Shown piece after piece: positions 1 to 3,440 of a stretch of 6,718 bases of DNA (positions within the stretch are counted from its first letter, which is position 1; each line of letters begins with the position of its first letter). This DNA comes from Deltaproteobacteria bacterium RBG_16_54_11 (GTDB lineage: Bacteria; Desulfobacterota; B13-G15; RBG-16-54-18). The position numbers and the translations under genes are program-made. The notes beneath the pieces were generated by a model. It was given only the letters and a program-made list of their open reading frames with translations, was not told the DNA's origin and did no database searches. The stretch covers positions 1-6,718 of the forward strand of contig MGQS01000103.1 of NCBI GenBank assembly GCA_001797905.1, read 5' to 3'.

Positions 1-14
1 AAATCTTGGAGTAA
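1..14 (+). CDS. tuf: Probable C-terminal end of elongation factor Tu (partial)
   Basis: In one frame the first bases read (xAA)-ATC-TTG-GAG-TAA, that is K/E-I-L-E-stop, with the stop at 12-14. EF-Tu proteins commonly end in a short tail of this kind (V-V-x-K/E-I-I/L-E), and tuf is the usual gene just upstream of rpmG or of the secE-nusG cluster in proteobacteria. Only four codons are visible, so the call rests on gene order and a tetrapeptide and cannot be proved here. The stop codon overlaps the TAAGGA ribosome-binding sequence of rpmG, which suggests the two genes are translated from one mRNA. Confidence 0.5.
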
Positions 15-26
15 GGACGGAAAGAG

Positions 27-176
27 ATGCGGACAATAATCACCCTTGCCTGTACAGAGTGCAAGAGGAGGAACTACACCACTACGAAAAATAAGAAGAC
101 TAAACCGGATAAGCTGGATTCTAGGAAATATTGCCGTTTTTGCCAGAGGCATACCCTTCATAGAGAAATACGATAG
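27..176 (+). CDS. rpmG: 50S ribosomal protein L33 (zinc-binding form)
   Basis: This complete 49-residue protein starts MRTIITLACTEC and ends HREIR. L33 is a small basic protein of the large subunit near the E site. The sequence carries both cysteine pairs of the zinc-binding (C+) form: C9-x-x-C12 (CTEC) and C36-x-x-C39 (CRFC). Between them lies the typical K/T/N-rich segment (YTTTKNKKTKPDKL), and the length matches the family norm of 49-55. The ATG at 27 has TAAGGA (12-17) nine bases upstream and no competing start. The gene sits 12 nt after the probable tuf stop and 53 nt before tRNA-Trp. No terminator is evident after it; a GAAGG/CCTTC inverted repeat at 197-213 is too weak to call. The C+ form is linked to zinc-dependent paralogue switching in some bacteria; whether a C- paralogue exists cannot be seen here. 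Confidence 0.96.
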   Translation: MRTIITLACTECKRRNYTTTKNKKTKPDKLDSRKYCRFCQRHTLHREIR

Positions 177-229
177 ACTTGGGGCAATTAACAGGGGAAG
201 GTTCTCTGCCTTCAAACCGACATAACTTG

Positions 230-306
230 AGGCCAGTAGCTCTAACGGCTAGAGCATCGGACTCCAAATCCGGGGGTTGGGGGTTCAAATCCCTCCTGGC
301 CTGCCA
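230..306 (+). tRNA. trnW: tRNA-Trp, anticodon CCA
   Basis: A full cloverleaf can be folded by hand. The acceptor stem AGGCCAG (230-236) pairs perfectly with CTGGCCT (296-302), followed by discriminator G303 and an encoded CCA (304-306). The D-stem is GCTC (239-242) with GAGC (252-255). The anticodon arm is TCGGA (257-261), loop CTCCAAA (262-268) and TCCGG (269-273), giving anticodon CCA at 264-266 after U33. The variable loop has 5 nt. The T-arm is GGGGG (279-283), loop TTCAAAT, CCCTC (291-295). The A1-U72 pair and G73 match bacterial tryptophan tRNAs. The D-loop begins with T243 where A14 is expected (see findings). The gene lies between rpmG and secE on the same strand, so it is probably cut out of the operon transcript by RNase P and 3' nucleases. 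Confidence 0.97.
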
Positions 307-372
307 GTGTTTCTTCATTCTTTCCGAATTCCTCGCTCATCCTGAGTCAGAAAGCTAAGGGAAGGGAAGAGT

Positions 373-570
373 ATGGGTGGTACTATACAAAAGGTTACCC
401 AATTTTTAAAAGAGGTCAGATTTGAACTCAAGCGGGTTACGTGGCCCTCTCGCAAGGAGACGTTAGCGGGAACAATGGTGGTTTTGATCATCGTTTTTAT
501 TGCGGCCTCCTTTTTAGGAATCGTAGATATAGGGCTCTCCAAATTGATCAAGCTGGTCCTCAGCGATTGA
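373..570 (+). CDS. secE: Preprotein translocase subunit SecE
   Basis: This 65-residue protein is the short single-span form of SecE, the essential inner-membrane clamp around SecY in the SecYEG translocon. Residues 1-31 form an amphipathic cytoplasmic helix with the family signature E-L-K-R-V-T-W-P-S-R-K-E (about 18-29). A single hydrophobic segment follows at about 33-51 (TMVVLIIVFIAASFLGIV), and a short tail ends LVLSD. The gamma-proteobacterial form has three spans; the one-span form is usual elsewhere. The ATG at 373 is preceded by a purine run AAGGGAAGGGAAGAG (357-371) that serves as ribosome-binding site. The gene lies 66 nt after tRNA-Trp and 41 nt before nusG, a nearly universal adjacency. 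Confidence 0.97.
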   Translation: MGGTIQKVTQFLKEVRFELKRVTWPSRKETLAGTMVVLIIVFIAASFLGIVDIGLSKLIKLVLSD

Positions 571-611
571 CCTCAGGGAGGATCTCGCAGGAAAAACGAA
601 AAGGTCTCGCA

Positions 612-1175
612 ATGTCGCACAAATGGTATATCGTTCATACGTACTCCGGATATGAAAACAAGGTGAAGGCTTCTCTGGAGGAGCGGATCAGGAAATTCGA
701 AGAGGAGAAACAGAGACAGGGTGAAAAGGATGCCCAGGGGAAATATATCTCCCAAATCCTGGTCCCTACGGAGACGGTTATAGAGCTGGTCAAGGGGAAA
801 AAGAAGACTTCTTCGCGCAAGATATTCCCCGGTTATATCCTGGTTAAGATGGAGCTCAATGACGAAAGCTGGCACGTGGTAAAAGATACCCCCAAGATAA
901 CGGGGTTTGCGGGCAGCCGAACTCAACCTACCCCTCTTTCCGACCAGGAGGCTGAGACGCTCATCACCCAGATCACCGAGGGCGCCTATACGCCGAAACC
1001 GAAGGTCACCTTCGATGAGGGGGAGAGCGTGCGGGTAATCGACGGGCCGTTCACCAATTTTGTGGGGACGGTTCAGGAGACAAGGCCCGATAAGAGAAAG
1101 GTGAAGATCCTGATCAGCATCTTCGGCAGGGCAACCCCTATCGAACTGGACTTCATTCAGATAGAACGCAATTAA
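612..1175 (+). CDS. nusG: Transcription termination/antitermination factor NusG
   Basis: This 187-residue protein binds RNA polymerase across the cleft (beta' clamp helices and beta lobe), raises processivity, and links polymerase to Rho or to ribosomal protein S10. The NGN domain (about 3-118) begins KWYIVHTYSGYENKV and contains SSRKIFPGYILVKMELND and TPKITGFAG. The KOW domain (about 134-187) contains GESVRVIDGPF, the turn around PDKRKVK, and IFGRATPIELDF. The ATG at 612 was chosen because homology begins there and AAGG (601-604) lies at good spacing; the frame is open further back to a GTG at 441, but that stretch overlaps secE and has no NusG similarity. The segment between the first helix and ILVPTE is about 12 residues longer than in E. 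coli (see findings). The stop is 14 nt before rplK. Confidence 0.97.
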   Translation: MSHKWYIVHTYSGYENKVKASLEERIRKFEEEKQRQGEKDAQGKYISQILVPTETVIELVKGKKKTSSRKIFPGYILVKMELNDESWHVVKDTPKITGFAGSRTQPTPLSDQEAETLITQITEGAYTPKPKVTFDEGESVRVIDGPFTNFVGTVQETRPDKRKVKILISIFGRATPIELDFIQIERN

Positions 1176-1189
1176 TTAAGGAAGGGATT

Positions 1190-1618
1190 ATGGCGAAGAA
1201 AAAAGAGGTCATGGGGTCGATCAAGTTGCAGATACCGGCCGGGCAGGCTACTCCCTCCCCTCCGGTGGGTCCTGCCCTGGGGCAATATGGGCTCAACATT
1301 ATGGACTTTTGTAAGGCCTTTAATGAAAAGACCAAGGGGCAGGAGGGAACCATCATTCCGGCAGTCATCACGGTATACACCGATAGGACGTACACCTTTA
1401 TAACAAAGACCCCTCTTACCTCGATGCTCTTAAAACAGGCCGCTAAGATCGCCAAAGGGTCTGGGGAACCCAATAAGACGAAGGTGGGAGAGCTCACCCA
1501 GGAGCAGGTCAACAAGATCGCTCATATCAAGATGGCCGATCTCAACGCTACCAGTCTTGAGGCGGCCATCAAGATGATCGAAGGAACGGCCAGGAGCATG
1601 GGAATAAAAATCGTATAG
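1190..1618 (+). CDS. rplK: 50S ribosomal protein L11
   Basis: This 142-residue protein has the family's usual length (140-145). L11 binds the GTPase-associated region of 23S rRNA (helices 43/44) at the base of the stalk, contacts EF-G, and in many bacteria is needed for RelA activation. The N-terminal domain carries the proline-rich signature PAGQATPSPPVGPALGQ (about 16-32), where thiostrepton resistance changes occur in other species, then YGLNIMDFCKAFN. The C-terminal rRNA-binding domain includes TYTFITKTPL, the loop GSGEPNKTKVGELT and MADLNATSLEAA, ending MGIKIV. The ATG at 1190 follows AAGGAAGGG (1179-1187), close but usable. The gene is 14 nt after nusG and 10 nt before rplA, so it is almost certainly in the same transcript as both. 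Confidence 0.98.
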   Translation: MAKKKEVMGSIKLQIPAGQATPSPPVGPALGQYGLNIMDFCKAFNEKTKGQEGTIIPAVITVYTDRTYTFITKTPLTSMLLKQAAKIAKGSGEPNKTKVGELTQEQVNKIAHIKMADLNATSLEAAIKMIEGTARSMGIKIV

Positions 1619-1628
1619 GGAAGGTGCT

Positions 1629-2330
1629 ATGGGTCAGCTGGGCAAAAAATACAGAGAAGCCAAAGATAAGATCGACAGGCCCAAGCGGTATACTCTGGAA
1701 GAGGCATTGCAACTCCTGCCCGAAACCTCCTATGTCCGCTTCGATGAGGGCATCGATGTTGCCATCCGTCTCGGGGTAGACCCCAAAAAACCCGACCAGA
1801 TGGTCAGGGGAACGGTGATCCTCCCTCATGGGACGGGAAAGAAGGTGAAGGTTCTGGTCTTTGCCCAGGGAGAGAAGGAGAAAGAGGCCCGGGAAGCGGG
1901 AACCGATTTTGTGGGCGGAGAAGAGCTCGTGGAAAAGATATTACAGGGATGGTTGGACTTCGATAAGGCGATTGCCACCCCTGATATGATGAAGGTGGTC
2001 AGCAAGTTGGGCAAGGTCTTAGGGCCGCGGGGTCTGATGCCCAATCCAAAGGTAGGCACGGTGACCTTTGAGGTGGGCAAGGCGGTGCAGGATATCAAGT
2101 CCGGCAAGGTGGAATTCAAGGCCGATAAGGCGGGCAATCTCCACGTCTCCGTGGGAAAGGTCTCTTTCGGCCAGGAGAAGCTCAGGGAGAACATCGTCAC
2201 CCTGTTGGACTCCGTAATCAAGGCAAAACCAGCCTCCAGCAAGGGGACCTATGTGAAAGGGCTTGCCATTTCTACGACGATGGGGCCCGGGATCAAGGTC
2301 GATCCCCTTTCGGCGAGGAATCTGCTGTAG
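1629..2330 (+). CDS. rplA: 50S ribosomal protein L1
   Basis: This 233-residue protein matches the L1 family length (229-235). L1 forms the mobile L1 stalk on 23S helices 76-78, helps release the E-site tRNA, and represses its own operon in several bacteria by binding mRNA. Visible markers are KRYTLEEALQLL near the N terminus, the domain II region VLGPRGLMPNPKVGTVT, and near the C terminus STTMGPGIKVDP, where T217-M218-G219 fall exactly at the conserved RNA-binding triad. The ATG at 1629 has GGGAAGG (1618-1624) just upstream, and the gap from rplK is 10 nt. A perfect GGGATC/GATCCC inverted repeat (2289-2306) lies in the last codons, about 60 nt before rplJ. Confidence 0.98.
   Translation: MGQLGKKYREAKDKIDRPKRYTLEEALQLLPETSYVRFDEGIDVAIRLGVDPKKPDQMVRGTVILPHGTGKKVKVLVFAQGEKEKEAREAGTDFVGGEELVEKILQGWLDFDKAIATPDMMKVVSKLGKVLGPRGLMPNPKVGTVTFEVGKAVQDIKSGKVEFKADKAGNLHVSVGKVSFGQEKLRENIVTLLDSVIKAKPASSKGTYVKGLAISTTMGPGIKVDPLSARNLL
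2289..2306 (+). repeat. Small inverted repeat in the 3' end of rplA
   Basis: GGGATC (2289-2294) and GATCCC (2301-2306) are perfectly complementary around a 6-nt loop AAGGTC. The repeat lies inside rplA codons, about 60 nt upstream of the rplJ start. It could fold in the mRNA and form part of an upstream control element for rplJ, but short repeats of this size also arise by chance in coding DNA. It is recorded because the rplA-rplJ spacer itself is too short to hold a normal L10-binding leader. Confidence 0.3.
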
Positions 2331-2351
2331 GTGTAAGGAATCACATCAAAA

Positions 2352-2369
2352 AGGGAGGAAGATAGGTTG
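2352..2369 (+). promoter_or_regulatory. Strong ribosome-binding site with TTG start (rplJ)
   Basis: AGGGAGGA at 2352-2359 stands seven bases before TTG at 2367-2369. No ATG occurs in frame near the start of the L10 homology; the first internal methionine lies beyond residue 100. The combination of a strong Shine-Dalgarno sequence and a TTG codon fixes the start. TTG initiates less efficiently than ATG, which may help keep L10 output below that of rplL downstream; that purpose is an inference. Confidence 0.8.
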
Positions 2370-2888
2370 CAGAGAAGAGAAAAAGAGGCGTTGGTAGCGG
2401 ATTTACACGAAAAGTTTAAAGAGGCCAAGGCCGCCATCCTGACGGATTTTACCGGCTTGAACGTAGAGCAGATAACCCAGCTTCGCCGCACGCTGAAAAA
2501 GAGCGCGGTGGAATACAAGGTAGTAAAGAATACCCTGTTGCGGCGCGCCTCTCACGATACCGATATCGAGCTCCTGACGGAGCACTTTGTCGGTCCCATT
2601 GCCATCGCCCTTGCCTATGAAGATCCTGTGGCACCGGCAAAGATATTGCTGGAGTTCAGCAAGGTGCAACCGGCCCTCGAGATCAAGGCAGGAATGGTAG
2701 CGGGCACCGTCATGACTCCAAAGGACATCAAGGCCCTGGCCTCCCTTCCGAGCAAAGAGGTTCTGCTGGCAAAGTTCTTATCGCTGTTAAAAGTCGTTCC
2801 CACCCGCCTTGTCCAGACCCTCAACAACCCGATACGGAGTCTGGTAACGGTATTGGACGGGGTAAAAAGAGCGAAAGAGAAGGCATAA
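2367..2888 (+). CDS. rplJ: 50S ribosomal protein L10
   Basis: This 173-residue protein starts at TTG and begins MQRREKEALVADLHEKF. L10 (P0) anchors L7/L12 dimers to the ribosomal stalk base. The N-terminal rRNA-binding domain contains the typical KAAILTDFTGLNVEQITQLR and VEYKVVKNTLLRRA segments (within about 20-60), then HFVGPIAIALAYEDP. The conserved LASLPSKEVLLAK follows at about 124-136, and a C-terminal helix (about 150-173, ending RAKEKA) would carry the L7/L12 dimers. The length is usual (165-178). The gene follows rplA by 36 nt and precedes rplL by 33 nt. In E. coli and Bacillus, L10 or the L10-L7/L12 complex represses its own mRNA through a leader structure; no such leader is obvious here. 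Confidence 0.97.
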   Translation: MQRREKEALVADLHEKFKEAKAAILTDFTGLNVEQITQLRRTLKKSAVEYKVVKNTLLRRASHDTDIELLTEHFVGPIAIALAYEDPVAPAKILLEFSKVQPALEIKAGMVAGTVMTPKDIKALASLPSKEVLLAKFLSLLKVVPTRLVQTLNNPIRSLVTVLDGVKRAKEKA

Positions 2889-2903
2889 AAAATAGAGAAG
2901 TCT

Positions 2904-2921
2904 TAAGGAGGTAACGAGGAG
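2904..2921 (+). promoter_or_regulatory. Perfect nine-base Shine-Dalgarno sequence of rplL
   Basis: TAAGGAGGT at 2904-2912 is the exact complement of the conserved 16S rRNA 3' end (ACCUCCUUA), placed nine bases before the ATG at 2922. A second purine block GAGGAG (2916-2921) touches the start codon. It is the best match to the anti-Shine-Dalgarno among the gene starts in this window. It fits the need for several L7/L12 copies per ribosome against one L10. Confidence 0.85.
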
Positions 2922-3311
2922 ATGACAAAAGCTAAGATGACGAAAGAGGAACTGATCAAGTACATTGAGGAGATGCCGGTGCTGGAGTTGGCGGAATTGG
3001 TCAAGGACTTGGAAGATCGTTTTGGGGTGACAGCGGCGCCCATGGCCGTGGCGTCCGCAGCTGCCCCTGGCGCAGCTGCAGCGCCTGCCGAAGAGGAGCA
3101 GGCGGAATTCGATGTCGTCTTGACCGGTTTCGGCGACAAGAAGATACAGGTGATCAAGGCGGTACGGGAAGTGACCAACCTCGGCCTGAAGGAGGCCAAA
3201 GATCTGGTTGAAGGGGTTCCCAAAGCGGTCAAGGAAAAGATTGCAAAAGAGGAAGCCGGCAAGATCAAGCAGAAATTGGAGGATGCTGGGGGAACAGCAG
3301 AGATCAAATAG
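2922..3311 (+). CDS. rplL: 50S ribosomal protein L7/L12
   Basis: This 129-residue acidic protein is the multicopy stalk protein that recruits IF2, EF-Tu, EF-G and RF3 and stimulates their GTPase cycles. The N-terminal dimerisation and L10-binding domain (about 1-35) reads KEELIKYIEEMPVLELAELV. An Ala/Pro/Glu-rich flexible hinge follows (about 37-60, AAAPGAAAAPAEEE). The globular C-terminal domain (61-129) holds the conserved KIQVIKAVREVTNLGLKEAK; K74, I78, K79 and R82 align with E. coli K65, I69, K70 and R73 of the factor-binding face. The ATG at 2922 was preferred to M6 because of the perfect ribosome-binding site. Hinge DNA contains two GCAGCTGC copies (3057-3064, 3072-3079), expected for an alanine-rich linker. 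The stop is 126 nt before rpoB. Confidence 0.98.
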   Translation: MTKAKMTKEELIKYIEEMPVLELAELVKDLEDRFGVTAAPMAVASAAAPGAAAAPAEEEQAEFDVVLTGFGDKKIQVIKAVREVTNLGLKEAKDLVEGVPKAVKEKIAKEEAGKIKQKLEDAGGTAEIK

Positions 3312-3338
3312 CGCGGTGCTAAAGGATCTAATGTCCAT

Positions 3339-3355
3339 TGAGAGGGGGCTTCTCA
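3339..3355 (+). promoter_or_regulatory. Hairpin 1 of the rplL-rpoB spacer
   Basis: TGAGA (3339-3343) pairs with TCTCA (3351-3355), extended by a G-U and a G-C pair to a seven-pair stem with a GGG loop. It is the first of three closely spaced hairpins between rplL and rpoB. GGCTTC (3347-3352), in its 3' half, could instead pair with GAAGCC (3373-3378) in hairpin 2, so the two folds compete. No U-run follows, so it is not a terminator by itself. RNase III cleaves in this spacer in E. coli; whether that applies here is unknown. Confidence 0.5.
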
Positions 3356-3365
3356 CATATGTTTG

Positions 3366-3384
3366 GCTGCTGGAAGCCAGCAGT
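3366..3384 (+). promoter_or_regulatory. Hairpin 2 of the rplL-rpoB spacer
   Basis: CTGCTGG (3367-3373) and CCAGCAG (3377-3383) are perfect complements around a three-base AAG loop, with a further G-U pair at the base. This is the strongest stem in the window outside the tRNA. It is G+C-rich but is followed by AAAGGG rather than a U-run, so it may act as a pause, a processing site or a stabiliser of the rpoB mRNA 5' end. It abuts hairpin 3 directly. Confidence 0.6.
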
Positions 3385-3404
3385 AAAGGGAGGGGTCCCT
3401 TTTT
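3385..3404 (+). terminator. Attenuator-like hairpin with short U-run before rpoB
   Basis: AAAGGGA (3385-3391) pairs with TCCCTTT (3396-3402) around a GGGG loop, and the run of five T (3400-3404) ends in CC. This has the shape of a weak intrinsic terminator: the stem is short and only two T lie beyond the fully paired helix, so partial read-through would be expected. Its position between rplL and rpoB matches the place where E. coli attenuates transcription to make less beta subunit than ribosomal protein. It is called by eye with no energy calculation. Confidence 0.5.
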
Positions 3405-3424
3405 CCACCTTGTTTTAATATAAA

Positions 3425-3440
3425 AGGGGATTGTTATATG
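3425..3440 (+). promoter_or_regulatory. Ribosome-binding site and start of rpoB
   Basis: AGGGG (3425-3429) precedes the ATG at 3438 by eight bases, in an A/T-rich unstructured stretch (TTTTAATATAAAAGGGGATTG) downstream of the three hairpins. No other in-frame start with a ribosome-binding site is present, and RpoB homology begins at once (MARSIIDRRRLRKDYG). Confidence 0.8.

Larger units (their letters stand above)
3359..3418 (+). other. Possible 19-codon leader ORF across the spacer hairpins
   Basis: An ATG at 3359 opens a 19-codon frame reading MFGCWKPAVKGGVPFSTLF, ending at TAA 3416-3418, 19 nt before rpoB. A purine run GAGAGGGGG (3340-3348) lies about ten bases upstream of the ATG. The frame covers hairpins 2 and 3 completely, so a translating ribosome would melt both. 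It contains one Trp codon and shows no recognised peptide. An ORF this short can easily occur by chance, and the upstream purines are also half of hairpin 1. Confidence 0.2.

Noticed and set aside
197..213. GAAGG/CCTTC hairpin between rpmG and tRNA-Trp as a terminator
   Set aside because: Only five pairs and no U-run; at best a processing feature.
121..318. A - strand frame over the tRNA encoding QARRDLNPQPPDLESDALAVRATG
   Set aside because: This is the familiar false protein obtained by translating the antisense of a tRNA gene.
320..354. Nested short inverted repeats (CTTTC/GAAAG, CTCA/TGAG) between tRNA-Trp and secE
   Set aside because: The stems are four to five pairs with long or mismatched interiors and no T-run, so they cannot be told from chance.
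441..611. Upstream extension of the nusG frame to a GTG at 441
   Set aside because: The extra 57 residues overlap secE in another frame and do not resemble NusG; the ATG at 612 gives a normal N terminus.
3057..3081. Repeated GCAGCTGC palindromes in rplL
   Set aside because: They are explained by Ala-rich hinge codons (GCA-GCT-GC) and not by a separate regulatory or mobile element.
3208..3423. A 71-codon + strand frame starting inside rplL and running through the spacer
   Set aside because: Its first half is an out-of-frame reading of the L7/L12 C-terminal domain, and the rest has no coding character.
3410..3439. Promoter-like TTGTTT and TTATAT before rpoB
   Set aside because: The putative -10 overlaps the rpoB start codon, so a transcript from it would lack the start; the A/T-rich stretch is better explained as an open ribosome-binding region.
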